Origin: Begonia masoniana
Lineage: Eukaryota; Streptophyta; Magnoliopsida; Cucurbitales; Begoniaceae
Assembly: GCA_022432975.1 (NCBI GenBank)
Contig: CM039516.1
Span: 36,607,599 to 36,671,598 of the forward strand
DNA: 64,000 nucleotides
Reading direction: 5' to 3'
A program made the translations under genes and the position numbers. How positions within the stretch are numbered: the stretch's first letter is position 1; the number at the start of each line of letters is the position of its first letter. Under the pieces are notes generated by a model. It worked only from the letters and a program-made list of their open reading frames with translations, did not search any database and had not been told where the DNA came from. Shown here one piece after another: positions 1 to 12,139 of this stretch.

Positions 1-264
1 GCCGGAGTACGCTTAACTTCGGAGTTCTTATGGGATCCGTTGTCAATTGTGCTCCAAAACGCGTCTTACTATCTTGGGAGGGATCTCTTACATATGTTTC
101 ATTTCCACATACTTCCCCAAGCGCTGTGGGATTGTGTACGACCCCCTCTTTACGACCTGTCACCTTCCGGCTCGTCCCCGCCGCGGCGTACCGCCATCTG
201 GGTTACGGTGCGTTTGCATCCATCGTACAGTACAGATTCAGGATAAAGATTCGGGTTCATCACA
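1..264 (-). mobile_element. Cassandra TRIM LTR, cut by window edge
   Basis: The minus strand carries a 5S rRNA-like module (AACTTCGGAGTTC and GGGATCC in reverse), the same downstream sequence as the Cassandra LTRs at 10230-14302, and the U3-type end GGTTCATCACA at 254-264. Cassandra elements are non-autonomous LTR retrotransposons whose LTRs contain a pol III-type 5S sequence. The 5S part here (GCTTAACTTCGG) is closer to a genuine 5S gene than the copies near 10-14 kb, which read TTTTAACTTCGG. It is incomplete at the left, so neither a partner LTR nor a TSD can be checked. Confidence 0.8.
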
Positions 265-798
265 TCTAACTGTTAGAATTGATGTGTGTTAATCAAATCC
301 AAAAATCCAAAGACAGTATTAATCAAGTTAGAACCATAAAGATAAATAGTTGTCGATAATGTCCATGAATCCATTATTACCTTAATTATTAGTGTACGTA
401 AATGGTTGACCGTGTTTTGCTGTGATAGAAAAACATGGTGTATATATTAGTTGCATTGTATAAAGGGTATATATATATAATTATATATATATATTATATA
501 TATATATATCTATAATAGTCATATGATAGATAGTTTTTCAGTTTATTATAAAAGGGCTGGTATTTATTTTTTTGGGATATACTTGAAGGATGCATTCGCT
601 TGATGCTTTGAGTGTTCACATATCAAAAGCAACAAAGAGGCTATCCTCAGCACCTTGTAACAACCCAAGAATTTTCTTTAATTACGTAGCTCTTAGATAG
701 ATGTTTGATGGAGGTAATGTCATGGTAGGTGATAATCATACGTATTAAAAAGAAAGGAAAGTGTAATTAGAGAGGGATGTGATGAGAAAATGCTAAAA
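265..798. other. Non-coding stretch with AT microsatellite
   Basis: No gene is recognised. An (AT)n-rich microsatellite lies at about 468-510. The rest is AT-rich sequence running into an assembly gap. Confidence 0.6.
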
Positions 799-898
799 NN
801 NNNNNNNNNNNNNNNNNNNNNNNNNNNNNNNNNNNNNNNNNNNNNNNNNNNNNNNNNNNNNNNNNNNNNNNNNNNNNNNNNNNNNNNNNNNNNNNNNN
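799..898. other. Assembly gap of 100 N
   Basis: Exactly 100 unknown bases, the conventional size for a scaffold gap of unknown length. The true distance between the flanks is therefore not known. Confidence 0.98.
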
Positions 899-1073
899 GT
901 GATCATTACCTTACAAAGCTCTCCAAGATAAGTAAAAATGCCGATATATCCTCCTAGAGATCTAACGATTAGTGAAAACTGGATGTGAGATTTACCTGGC
1001 TAGTGTATGGATGTTCGGATGAAGGATAGAGTAGAAATTACAGGATATTCTAGTCCGAGAGTTGCCCTTGAGG

Positions 1074-1119
<46 letters not shown>
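899..1119. other. Spacer ending in a 44-nt poly-T tract
   Basis: No gene is seen. A homopolymer of T runs from 1076 to 1119, immediately before the duplicated block that starts at 1120. An apparent poly-K or poly-F open frame across it is an artefact of the tract. Confidence 0.7.
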
Positions 1120-1121
<2 letters not shown>

Positions 1122-1397
1122 CAGAATCAACCTTCTCAGGGGACATGAAGGTTCAGCTGAAATTACAAGGGGTCCCACAAGATAAGAATCAAACGATCTT
1201 GAGTTTCCGATGAAAAATCGGAGGACAATCACACTGTAGCTTTAGCAGTGATTCGAATGGAACGTCCTGGAGCTAAGGTCAGAACCGTGTAAGAAAGGCA
1301 ACAAAAAAACCACCTAAATTCTACATTCTCGAAGCATATAAATAAAAAAAAAAAAACTAGATAAGAACTCAAATGAATTCAATTAGTTATAACATTC

Positions 1398-1718
1398 TGT
1401 TGGAATGAGGAAGAGGGATTTTAGGAGAAAGGAAGTAGGAGGAGGAAAAATACAATTAGAGAGCAAACTAGATTGTAGAATTTCACTTCTTCTCAAAGAC
1501 CTCATATAATAGTCTTATGTATGGACTATTTGGTACATTGTCCAAAAGACAGAACTGAACCTCCCTAATTAATGCAATACATGCATTAATGTGACTTTCA
1601 ATGAATCAACAACTTCTGAGATACACCTTTCACATAATACTTGACTTAAACAATGAACCTTATTAAAAACATACATGAACTAAATATATTAAAATAGAAT
1701 TAAGCTATAATTTCAACA
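1398..1718 (-). repeat. copia 3' LTR
   Basis: Starts TGTTGGAATG and ends TTTCAACA on the plus strand. It is the same length as 5787-6107 but differs by many one- to three-base insertions and deletions as well as substitutions. Confidence 0.9.
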
Positions 1719-1730
1719 TCCTCCCTTAAG
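1719..1730 (-). other. Polypurine tract of the copia element
   Basis: TCCTCCCTTAAG on the plus strand reads CTTAAGGGAGGA on the element strand, directly next to the 3' LTR, where plus-strand DNA synthesis is primed. Confidence 0.75.
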
Positions 1731-1833
1731 CTTCATTCCTTACAAACTACGAGAATGAAGCCTTAGGCTTGTGAAAGTGCAATTGAGAGGCTGGTGAAAA
1801 TATCTGCAACTTGATCATTGGACTTCACATACT

Positions 1834-4424
1834 TCACTTGCACTTCAGACTTTGTAATGCAATCACGAAGAAAATGATACCTGTCTGTATATGATGGCTC
1901 TTATCATGAAACAAGGATCTTTGCCAATGGCACAATAGATGACTGTTGTCAACAAAAATTCTCGTAGGTTCTTCTTGTGGCATTTGTAGTTCTTTCAACA
2001 ATCTACTCAGCCATATAGCATGGCATACACAAGAAGTAGCTGCAAAATATTCAGCTTCACAGGTGGATAGAGTCCCAATTTGTTGTTTTTCGAAATCCAT
2101 TGAAAAGCAGTGACCATGTAGAAAAACAAAACCTGTTGGCTTTTCGATCATCTATATCTCCACCCCAATCACTATCGCTATATCCCAAAGCTTAAATTCA
2201 TTAGAAAATGAATAAGCATGCCAAAATTAATTGTACCTTTGATATAACGAAGAATCCGTTAGCTGCCTGAAAATGTGTCACAGTTGGTGACTCCGTAAAT
2301 CGACTGACCAGTTCAACTCCAAAAAGAATATCTGGTCTTGTGCAAGTTAATACTCAAACTTCCAACCAGGGGCTTTTGAAAGTTGTAGAGTCAACTTCTC
2401 TCCTTCCTCATTTTTCGATAATTTTACTCACATGCCACAGGAGTATTCACAGGCCGACAAGTCTCCATCTTGAATTTCTTTAGAATTTCTCTTCCATAAC
2501 CTTCTTGTGATGCAAAAATTCCATCATCTCTTTGATCGATCTCTATGCCAAGATAATAGGACATTAGACCAATATCTGTCATCTCAACTCCTTGGTCATT
2601 GCTTGCTTGAATTCTTCATACATAGTTGAATTTGTCCCCCGTAAAAATCAAATCATCAACATACAAGCAAACAAGTGAATAAGACATCTCCATTTTCACC
2701 CGCCCCTCTAGCATAGAGAGAGTGTTTCATATGGTCATTTGATAACCCATTCTCGAGGAAGTACTTATCGATTCGACTATTCCAAGCTCTTGGAGCTTGC
2801 TTCAGGCCATAGAGTGCTTTCTTCAACTTCAATACATTATCTCGTTACCCTTTCAATGTATCCTGAGGGTGTCGACATAAACTCCTCTTCAGAAACTCCA
2901 TTCAAGAATGCTGATTTGACATATCCATTTGATGATATCTTCCATCTATTTTGTGCAGCTAGAGAGATAACCAATCGAATAGTTTCTAACTGGAACAGGA
3001 GAAAATACTTCTCCATGGTCAATACCCGGTATTGACTATATCCTTTCGCCACTAACCGGCTTTGTATTTCTCCACTTTTCCTTTTGCATTCTTCTTTTCT
3101 TTGAAGATCCACTTAAACACCCATAGGCTTTGGACCGTCGGACTAGTGTAACTCCCTTGGCTTGGCTTTTCAATTGAAGTAATCTAGTCATCCATGGCAA
3201 TCCTCCAATTTTCATCTTTCACAGCTTCTTCAAATACTATGGGCTCACAATCAACCAAATGACAAAAAAGAGTTAGATCTTCACTTAAATTTTGTGTTAC
3301 CTCATAACGACTTCAAGACTTCTCATACGAGCTTCTTTCACTGGAGCTTCCACTTGAAGAGATGAAGGTGTATAATATGTTGGTAATCTTGGAGGTGTAA
3401 TGGGCTCTTGAACGTCGTTTCTTTGTTCCTCATCAAATAAGGAAAAGAATTCGTACATTTTCTTGTCTTCGTCATTCCAATTCCAAAAATCTTCTTCATT
3501 AAACTCCACATCTTATAACAAATTTCTCCCAATAATTGGACATAAGATGCTTGTAGCCTTTGAGTATTGATCCTAACCGACAAAAGGTACTTCTTACTTT
3601 ATCATCAAGCTTTGATCTTTGTTGATCTGGGGAACGTATATAGCAATGCTACCAAACACTCTTAAATGAGAAGCACTTGGTTTTCTTCCACTCCATGCTT
3701 ATTGAGTGTTTGTTCCACAAGCTTCTTGGTCGGACCACCGGATTTGCTAGGTAAACAGGGGGCCCCCCAATTACAGCTTGCTTAGAATTTTTCGGCATCA
3801 TTTTAGTTTTAGCCATAACTCGGCCATGTTGAGAGGTTCGATTTCTTCCTTCACAACACCGTTTTGTGAGGAGGACCTTGGAACGGTAAGGAATCCTTGG
3901 ATGCACTGTGCTTCACAAAACTCTTTAAACTCTTAGAAATGAAATCACCTCAAGTACAGGGGGGGATCTCAAAGCTTTGAGAACGTCCCACTGTGTCTTT
4001 CCACATAAGGGCTTTAATTTTTAAACACTTCAAAACTTGAGATTCTCCTTCAAAAAAAAGACCAAGTTGTATACTAAAATCATAATGACGAGAGGGAAAA
4101 ATACGCATTTTTACCGACTGACAAAGGCGTAATCGGTCCGCAGACATCTGCATGAATAAGTTGAAGTGGTTTACTTGCTCTTGATGTCGATCCTTAGGAA
4201 AACTCTTCGGAAATGTTTCCCCTAGCAAGACACCTTCACATAACTGGGCTGGTCGATCTATAGATGGCAAACCCGTCAACATCTTTTCTGGCCCCATAAT
4301 TCAAACCACCAAAGTAAGATGGCCAAAGTTCTCCAAATGCCAAGCCTGAGATGTCTTTGTACAAGTCTTCAAACATCGAGCAACATCGGCTTGAATATCT
4401 AGCATGAACATTATTTTTAGTCAT
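1834..4424 (-). pseudogene. copia pol remnant (integrase, RT, RNase H)
   Basis: Broken minus-strand frames keep recognisable copia pol segments. RNase H is at 1834-2151 (with CEAEYFAA). Reverse transcriptase is at 2837-3112 (RLVAKGYSQ and VKSAFLNG). The acidic integrase-RT linker is at 3297-3509, and integrase-related pieces lie between about 3649 and 4424. The order on the element strand is integrase, RT, RNase H, as in Ty1/copia. No segment is complete, the RT catalytic YVDD region is not in an open frame, and the pieces are in different frames. It is inferred to be inactive. Confidence 0.85.
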
Positions 4425-5205
4425 TGGGACTTCGCGATCACATTTCTTCTATCATCTTGAAGTAGGAGAGTACAATCCTTCATGTGAACTTCATAGTTTT
4501 TCTCCAAGAGTTGCCATAACTCAATATGTTGCTCTTCATACTTGGAACATAGTAGACATTGTTAATGAGTTATGATCACCATTCTTCATACGAATTATAA
4601 TCGTACCTTTTCCTTCAATTTGAACTTTGGAGTCATCTCCAAATGTGACTAATTCCAGTCACTGAGTTGTCGATCTCCTTGAATTTGCTTTTGTCACCAA
4701 ACATGTGATTGCTTGCAGCATTGTCAAGATACCACATATTGCTCTTGCTTCCTTCTCCCTCTTGTAAGCAAGAAACAAATTCTTCTACCTCTTCGTTTTG
4801 AGCATAATTTGCTATTTTTTTGATATTTTTGGGACTCCAACATCACGAGCACAATGTCCGTGCTTTTGGAAAGTGTAGCATTGAACACTTGATTTATCAT
4901 TTCTCTTTGAGTTGCTTCCTCTATTGTCTCTTGACTCTTCTCTCTATTGTCAAAATTTTGCCATCCTCGACCTCTTCCTCCACCTCGTCCACGTCCCAGT
5001 CCTTGTCCTCTTCCTTGTTGACTTCTCCCACGTTCATTCTCCTTTTCATTCACGAGAGTTTGGTGGCCAAAACTCCGCTCGATTGGCTCCTCTTTCTTCT
5101 TGTTGATTCTCTTTTCATGAGCTTGTAAAGAACCCATGAGTTGGTCAACCGTTATGGTAGCTAAATCCTTGGACTCCTCGATACGCTACAACCACGTAAT
5201 CAAAA

Positions 5206-5249
5206 CCCTAAACCCTAAACCCTAAACCCTAAACCCTAAACCCTAAACC
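5206..5249. repeat. Interstitial telomere-type repeat (CCCTAAA)6
   Basis: About 6.3 perfect units of CCCTAAA, the Arabidopsis-type plant telomere repeat, lie inside the gag region of the copia element. The flanks still look like gag on both sides. Confidence 0.95.
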
Positions 5250-5770
5250 TTTGAATACAATGAGCGAAGAATCTTTTCATTGATGCGAACATCTTCTATT
5301 CTTTCTCCATATCTCTCATTTGGTTTATGATCGCCAAAACCCTCGAAAAAAAATCCGCTATGGACTCGGATCCTGCATTCGTACACTTTCAAATTCTCCT
5401 CGTAAGATTTGAAGACGTACCTTTTTAAACCTTATCAACTCCTTGATAAGAATTTTGTAGAATTTCCCATGCTTGCTGACGTGATCGCATTTGAAACTCT
5501 CTCAAATGTAACTTCATCTAGACATTGATGAATAAGGGTGAGAGCTTGTTGGTCTCTCTTACGCAATTTTTGTAGCGTCTCCCTTTGATTAGGCGTCATG
5601 GAAGAATCATCACGAGGCTCCTCGTAGCCTCTATCAACAATCTCCCATACGTCTTGCGATCCAAGCAAAGCTTTCATACGAATGCACCAATTCTCGTAAT
5701 TATCTTTTGTAAGTTGAGGGAAATGGAAAGGAAATGTAGAATTCGACATTTCTACAAGATCTAAAATCCG

Positions 5771-5784
5771 TGCTCTGATACCAA
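5771..5784 (-). other. Primer-binding site (initiator tRNA-Met)
   Basis: TGCTCTGATACCAA on the plus strand is TTGGTATCAGAGCA on the element strand, complementary to the 3' end of plant initiator tRNA-Met. It lies 2 bp inside the 5' LTR. Confidence 0.92.
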
Positions 5785-5786
5785 TT

Positions 5787-6107
5787 TGTTGGAATGAGGG
5801 AAGAGGGATTTTAGGAGAAAGGAAGTAGGAGGAGGAAAAATACAACTAGAGAGCAAACTAGATTGTAGAATTCACTTCTTCTCAAAGACCTCATATGCAT
5901 AGATCCTATTTATAGGACTATTTGGTACATGTTCAAAGACAGAACATGAACCTCCTAATTAATGCAATACATGCATTAATGTATATATTCAAATGAATCA
6001 CAACTTCCTAGATACACTTTCACAAATACATTGACTTAAACAATAAACCTTATTAAAAACATACATGAACCAAATATATTAAATAGAATTAAGCTATAAT
6101 TTCAACA
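5787..6107 (-). repeat. copia 5' LTR
   Basis: 321 bp, TGTTGGAATG to TTCAACA on the plus strand, paired with 1398-1718 and followed by the TSD CATTC at 6108-6112. Confidence 0.92.
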
Positions 6108-6424
6108 CATTCTTCAAGAGAAATATCTTCTTCAAGAATCCAAGAATAAATAGGTGGAACTAATGACATGCACACATCCATGGGCTTAAGTTCAACTGTC
6201 CAAAAAGACTAGAATAGATATGAGCTGAAACTATGAGAGAAAATGATTAAAACAAATTTCGAACAAAATTTAATTATAAATGTTGTGCTTAGCTTCAATA
6301 TAAATTTTGATATCGAGAAATGGGAAAGATAGGTTTTACGATACAACGGGTGCCAACTACAATGCATGAAACTGCAGCTATTCGAAAGGCTGCCTCATTG
6401 AAGATCACAAGGCTATAGTGCCAT

Positions 6425-7970
6425 TAGAGATGGCAAGTGAGCAGGCTTGCTTGCCAACACGACTGCTCAGCCCATAACTGTAGTGGGCTGAACTTAATTC
6501 GACTAACTACAATGATGAGCCAGGCTTGGCTCGGTCTACGGACCGAGCCAAGCAAGTGATTCCAAGCTTGCGAGCTTCAGCTCACAAGTCATTTGAGCCC
6601 ACCAGCCATCACCCCAATTTTATCCCGCATCTAAAAATATATTACAAAATAGGCGTATTGATTCAGCCCGCTAATTGGCCCCAATGACAATTTTACAAGA
6701 GTGGAAATTTACACAAAAACTATTCCGCTACCCCACTATTTATAGAAAAAATGAAGGTGCCACACCTTCATTTTTTGATGTGGGAGTTGTACAATGGGCA
6801 TCCTTCTAGTGGCTGGCTCCACATCTTTCTCCCACTCAAAATCTAATTATTTAATGATTTAACTTTAATACAACTCACAGAAAAACTCCATAGTCCAGCG
6901 ATTCCAAGAACAGTGTAGGAATTTTTTGAAATTATAAGGTCACAAGAGAGAGATTAAGATTTCACCTTTTTTTTTTTGTTTTTTCATGCTATCTCTCCAG
7001 AAATAAAATAATAAGAAAATGACATTAATTCCCTCTTAATTATTAGAGAAAATAAGTGGAATTTGATTGATTTTAGAAAGTATAGTTAAATTAATATTCA
7101 TTAATTTTTTATAGTTTTTGTAAAATACAGAAGTCAATTAATATAATAGATAATAAAAGAGTAGAGAAGCATGATTTCATCTCCTTAGTGGGTACTCTAT
7201 AAAACATTATTTCAGTTAAATATAGTCAAAACAATAATATTTCGTGTTTTCCTATAAGACTTGTACAACCATGTTATGCTTTGAGTTGCATAAAAGCTTG
7301 AACTACTAAGCTAAAATCAATATAATTTTATTTATAGTGTTATACTAAATATATTGTACTTTTTAATAAATTAAATTATGAGACTTAGAGATTGGGTTTC
7401 TTATTGATGGCCATGTAATTAATAAATTATTCATTCCATTAGAGTATGATGCACTTATTTTAGAGTTTTATTTAGAACCTGATAAGTTAATGAAAAGGCT
7501 AGTCTTAAGAAGGTAAGATCAGACTTGTAATTAGATTACACAATTGAAGTTCTACATTAAAAGTTGTAATAGTTTTGAAATATGGGTACTTGATATTTTC
7601 TTTTTCTATCTTTGCATACGCCTACGTATTGGTTTTAAACTTTAGGTTTAATTCAAGTTGATTGGTATAGTTCATTGGGTCCCTCCCTCCCTCCCTCCCT
7701 CTCCCCATCCATCTCCACAATCAATACTATTATTTTATTTCTTAAGGGGTGTTAAATAGGTGGATTGACTAGACTCATTAGACTCGGCTAGTTAAGTTCA
7801 TTGAGTCGGCTTGACTCAACTAGTTAAGCTCGTGGCTCGTAGCTCGTGGGCCGGCTAGGGCTCGCCAAACTTGTTAGGCTCGTCTCATTAGACTCGGTAG
7901 GTTCAGTGAGCTAGACTTTTTCAGTTTCGGTTCGACTCGACCGACTCGACCGACTCGCTTGTCATCTCTA
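6425..7970. mobile_element. Non-autonomous hAT element
   Basis: The left end TAGAGATGGCAAGTGAGC and the right end GACTCGCTTGTCATCTCTA are imperfect terminal inverted repeats of hAT type. They are flanked by 8-bp direct repeats AGTGCCAT (6417-6424) and GGTGCCAT (7971-7978) with one mismatch. The ~1.55-kb interior is AT-rich and has no transposase frame. Near both ends are subterminal GGCTTGCTTGCC or GACTCG-type words. A TCCC microsatellite occurs at about 7680-7710. A diverged relative lies in copy B (54745-56812). Confidence 0.82.
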
Positions 7971-7978
7971 GGTGCCAT

Positions 7979-8603
7979 CAATGTCAACGCATTGAAGATC
8001 ATAAGGCTAGAAGATTTTGAGGATACTTGCGACATATAAGAGTGTTAAAAGTGTATTGATGTAAGAACAATTATCGGTATCGAGTTATGTGATTGATTGA
8101 ATTTCTTATATACATGATGTAAACAGTATCAAGGTAGACACGAGTCTTATTTAGTTTTACATTTCATGGTTTTCAAAATCTATTTTAAGATAGTTCTCAA
8201 ATACTTATGATATGTCATGTCATATAACATGTATATTTTTATTGTATGCGTATACTTTTTTTGCATTTTTTTGTCCATGCATCTTATAATTATTGTACTT
8301 ATCAAGCGCCTGTACTAACTTCACTTAAATTGAGTAATGGTCCATATTTGTTATCAATATATTAACATTCAAATATATTATTCCACATTACACAAGCATG
8401 TTATGTGGCAACTTATGATGTTGTATCTCTAAGTGAAATTCGTTAAACTTGATCACTGTTTGTTGTTGCATATCACGATCATCTAAAGATCAACTTTTCT
8501 CTATTATGCCTATGGCACGGATGCTAAGGCTTTGTGAAAGATTTTTTTTTTCATTTATTATTGCATTGATATTATGCTAATGAAAAACTATTTTATTAAA
8601 TAC
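7979..8603. other. Non-coding stretch
   Basis: AT-rich sequence between the hAT element and the solo LTR. Its first part (about 7990-8010, GCATTGAAGATCATAAGG) resembles the sequence just before the hAT insertion (about 6395-6410). No gene is seen. Confidence 0.6.
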
Positions 8604-10229
8604 GACAATGTAACACCCCGGAATTCCATAAACGTGAGTTGCCCTTAGATTAGATTATATTGTGGAAACTTAACATAGATCCTAGAAGCACTTAAATTAG
8701 AAGCAGGAATTAGAGGGAAAAACTATAGAGATGAAGAGGTTTAGGGTATTATTAGTGAGAATAAATGTAAAGGCAAAGAAAAGAAGTAGATGAGGGCATA
8801 AGAAGGGAACTTCCACGTTGGATTAGTGTGAAGTAAGGAGGGGGTAGCTTTTATAATTTTCTTAAAAATTGTGATGAAAGTTTGAATGAAAGAAAGTGGA
8901 TTATTAAAAGGTGTTAGGTGAAGGGTAATTAGGCAAAAACTTGTCTTCTTCTTCCATCGTGAACCCTAAGTCCTCCATTGTTGAAGTTTCAAGCTCCATT
9001 TGGTGAAGAAAGTAGCAAGTTTAGTGGGTCAAATTGATGGGTTTTAAGTTGCATGCAATTCTTTGGGAGTTTTTAGTGTTTTGCTGGTGTTTTAGTGAGG
9101 TTTGGTAAAGGTTTGGAAACCCTAATGGTGAAGCTCCAAATTTTCTTTTCCTTGGCTGTATTTTCTTGTCATTTTGATGATTTAAACCTTAGATAGGTTG
9201 GTTTAAGTTGTTTATAGGGATAGATTAGAGTTAGAGGTGAAATTAGTGAAAAATCGGTTTTGGTACATTATGTTGCCGGTTCTGTTTTTGTAGAATTAGA
9301 TTGGCCATGTTGTGTGGTTGGTAAATTGGGTTGATTCAATGGATAGTAGACATGTAGAGGTTTACGGAATGAGTTGGATCGTTTAAATCCGATGAAAAAT
9401 GAGTAAGTATGGCCGATTGAAGTTTAGATATTGAAAATGAGGAAAATCGGGATTTTTAGTTTAGTTGTGTTAAAGTTAGTTGTTTGTAGTAAGAGTTAGA
9501 TTAAATATCCTTTAGAATTGATTTATAATGCCTAAGTGAATTCTATATATATGTTAGGTTGACGAATGAGCATTTGGACTAATCGAGCGAGCAATTAAGA
9601 GTACGTACGAAGAATTCAGGTAAGTAGTGGTTAATTTTGATTGTGCCTTCAGGCCTACACCATGGAACGGTAGAGATTTGTTTGATTGTTTGGTTGTTTT
9701 GTTTGGTTTTGTGGTTAAGCATTTATATGACATGCATCATTGTTTTCAAACTACGAAAAACGAGTTTTGAGCATAGTTTTGATGTGTGAGCTTGAAACGT
9801 AAAAAGATAAGAAAATAATGCAACGTGGTTTCGAGTAGAGTCGCCTCGTCGGGGAATAGTGCTAGAGTAGCACCTCGAGAGGGTCTCTATGAGATATGCA
9901 TTGCTGAAGATATGTAATGTGTTGAGAATATGAACGCCTCATCGGGAAGTAGTGCTAGTGTAGCACCTCTAGAGGGTTCTATGATCGATGTGGGAGGAGA
10001 TCGTGTATGGCTGTCCAATGGATGGGGACCGGATGTGTGTTGTCCGATCTTGCTTTGCTAGGTCAAGGTGTGGTCGTCCAGTGAGCGGGGCTCGGATGTG
10101 TGCCTACTTGATCCACACGGAAAAGTGAAAGATTAACGAAACGAGAACAACAAAGCGAGTAGAAACTGTATGCGTTAGGGGTTGTGTATGCATTGTGTTT
10201 TGTTTACATTCATTATTCCCTACTTGCTA

Positions 10230-10606
10230 TGTAACGACCCTTTTTTCCAGCAAGATATTGTCCGCTCTGGGGATCGAGCCGCAGCCTAATATCCTCCCCT
10301 CATGGCTTTGTTTGGCGAGGACTTCACAGTCGGTCACCCAACCTGGTACTATTCTCGCCGAAGCACTTTTAACTTCGGAGTTCTTATGGGATCCGTTGTC
10401 AATTGTGCTCTAAAACGCGTCTTACTATTTTGGGAAGGTGTATTTACATATGTTTCATTTCCACATACTTCCCCAAGCGATGTGGGATTGTGACGACCCC
10501 CACATTACGACCTACCCCCTTCACCGGCCTTTTTCCAGCGCGGACGCACCGCCATCCGGGTCTAGATCCAGTATACGGGCCAGTCGTGCACATATGGGTC
10601 ATCACA
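10230..10606 (-). repeat. Cassandra LTR 1 with 5S-like module
   Basis: 377 bp on the minus strand from TGTGATGACCC to GGTCGTTACA. It contains a 5S rRNA-like segment with GGATCCCATAAGAACTCC and the box C-like GGTTGGGTGACCGACTG. The internal region and PBS follow at 10607-10676. Confidence 0.9.
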
Positions 10607-10676
10607 ATCACCCCCCTCGGGGGCCCAACGTCCTCGTTGGCCACATTTCCGGTTGGGTATAGGCTCTGATACCATT

Positions 10677-11041
10677 TGTAACGACCTTTTTTTCCAGCAA
10701 GATATTGTCCGCTCTGGGGATTGGGCCGCAGCCCAATATCCTCCCCTCACGGCTTTGTTTGGCGAGGACTACCCAGTCGGTCACCCAACCTGGTACTACT
10801 CTCGCCGAAGTACTTTTAACTTCGGAGTTCTTATGGGATCCGTTGTCAATTGTGCTCCAAAACGCATCTTACTATTTTGGGAGGATCTCTTTACATATGT
10901 TTCATTTCCATATATTTCCCAAAGCGATGTAGGATTGCATTACGACTTACCCTTTTCACCGGCCTTTTTCCCCCGCGGACGCACATCCATCCAGGTCCGG
11001 ATCCAGTATACGGGCCAGTCGCGCACATATAGGTCATCACA
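10677..11041 (-). repeat. Cassandra LTR 2 with 5S-like module
   Basis: 365 bp on the minus strand, with the same ends and 5S-like module as LTR 1. The internal region with the reversed PBS GGCTCTGATACCA is at 11042-11111. Confidence 0.9.
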
Positions 11042-11111
11042 ATCACCCCCCCTCGGGGCGCAAAGTCCTCGTTGACCACATTTCTGGTTGGGTACAGGCT
11101 CTGATACCATT

Positions 11112-11478
11112 TGTAACGACCCCTTTTCCCAGCAAGATAATGTCCGCTCTGTGGATTGGGCCGCAGCCCAATATCCTCCCCTCACGGCTTTGTTTGGCGA
11201 GGACTTCCCAGTCGGTCACCTAACCTGGTACTACTCTCGCTGAAGCACTTTTAACTTCAGAGTTCTTATGGGATCCGTTGTCAATCGTGCTCCAAAACGC
11301 GTCTTACTATTTTGGGAGGGTTTCTTTACATATGTTTCATTTCCACATACTTCCCCAAGCGATGTGAGATTGTGACGACCCCCACATTACGACCTACCCC
11401 TTTCACCGGCCTATTTCCCGCCGCCATCCAGGTCCAGATCCAGTATACGGGCCAGTCGTGCACATATGGGTCATTACA
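11112..11478 (-). repeat. Cassandra LTR 3 with 5S-like module
   Basis: 367 bp on the minus strand. Its U3-type end reads GGTCATTACA on the plus strand. The third internal region (11479-11550) ends in GGCTCTGATACCATAAC, directly against the inverted core. Confidence 0.9.
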
Positions 11479-12139
11479 ATCACCCCCCCCGGGGGCCCAA
11501 CGTCTTTGTTGGTCACATTTCCGGTTGGGTACAGGCTCTGATACCATAACTGTGACGACCCCCGACCCGTTCGGGGCCGGGGAGCCGTCACTCCGGGACA
11601 TTCAAAACAGGGACCTTTTTTTCTTGTAAACAAACCAACCCTTAAAACTTTACACAGAGAGAAAACATTTATCTGAATTTAAATGCAAACGGGAAACAGT
11701 TAAAATTGGACAGCAAAATGAAAAACAGAGGACATCAGTAAGACTGGAACACTTAAAATTTGGACATAAACTTTTCCTAGACGAATGCGGGGAGACAGGG
11801 AGAATCGTAAACGGGAAGACAAAAGTGGATGATGAAAATAAACAGGTGGAAATGGACGACTGACATGCAGTGAAGACCTAATAAAATGGGAAACAGAAAT
11901 TGGATGTCATGCCGGAAGAAGGGCTACAGTGAATGACAAGATCGGGTGATCTAGGGCAGAAGAAGTAAATAAACTGAGGCAGAAGAAGTAGGCAGATGAT
12001 GTCAGGCGGAAGATGTAAATAAACTGGGCGGGCGATATAGACAAGCAGTAGATGTGAATAAGACAAAAGTGAACAGTAAACAGCGGCAGATGTGAATAAG
12101 ACAAAAGTGAACAGCAAATAGCGGCAGATATGATTTTAA

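Larger units (their letters stand above)
4724..5845 (-). pseudogene. copia gag remnant, broken by telomere-type repeat
   Basis: The N-terminal half (5435-5845) has the copia Gag signature [20 protein letters not shown] followed by a [14 protein letters not shown] region. The middle part (4724-5137) has [17 protein letters not shown] and a long Gly/Arg-rich RGRG stretch, as usual upstream of the zinc knuckle. Between them the frame is lost, and a run of CCCTAAA repeats (5206-5249) lies in what should be Gag coding sequence. Gag would form the virus-like particle; this copy cannot encode a complete one. Confidence 0.85.
1398..6107 (-). mobile_element. Degenerate Ty1/copia retrotransposon
   Basis: Two 321-bp LTRs (1398-1718 and 5787-6107) begin TGTTGGAATG and end TTTCAACA. 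They are flanked by the 5-bp duplication CATTC (1393-1397 and 6108-6112). Inside, a primer-binding site complementary to initiator tRNA-Met lies next to the right LTR and a purine-rich tract next to the left LTR, so transcription would run on the minus strand. Gag, protease/integrase, reverse transcriptase and RNase H remnants occur in the copia order. Many frameshifts and stops make it non-autonomous. The empty site is present in copy B near 53990. Confidence 0.92.
1120..7782. repeat. Duplicated block, copy A (with insertions)
   Basis: The non-inserted parts (1120-1397, 6113-6424 and most of 6425-7782) match 53731-56812 in order and orientation. The match includes the same hAT-related interior and its T-rich, ATTATTAGAG-type stretches. 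Copy A is broken by a copia element at 1398-6107 that is absent from copy B. It also lacks about 450 bp found in copy B at 54140-54592. The Cassandra at 54925-55640 of copy B is absent here. The block may be an old segmental duplication or a larger non-autonomous repeat; no coding sequence is visible in it. Confidence 0.8.

Noticed and set aside
5206..5249. Chromosome end
   Set aside because: Only about six telomere units, embedded in a copia element with sequence on both sides.
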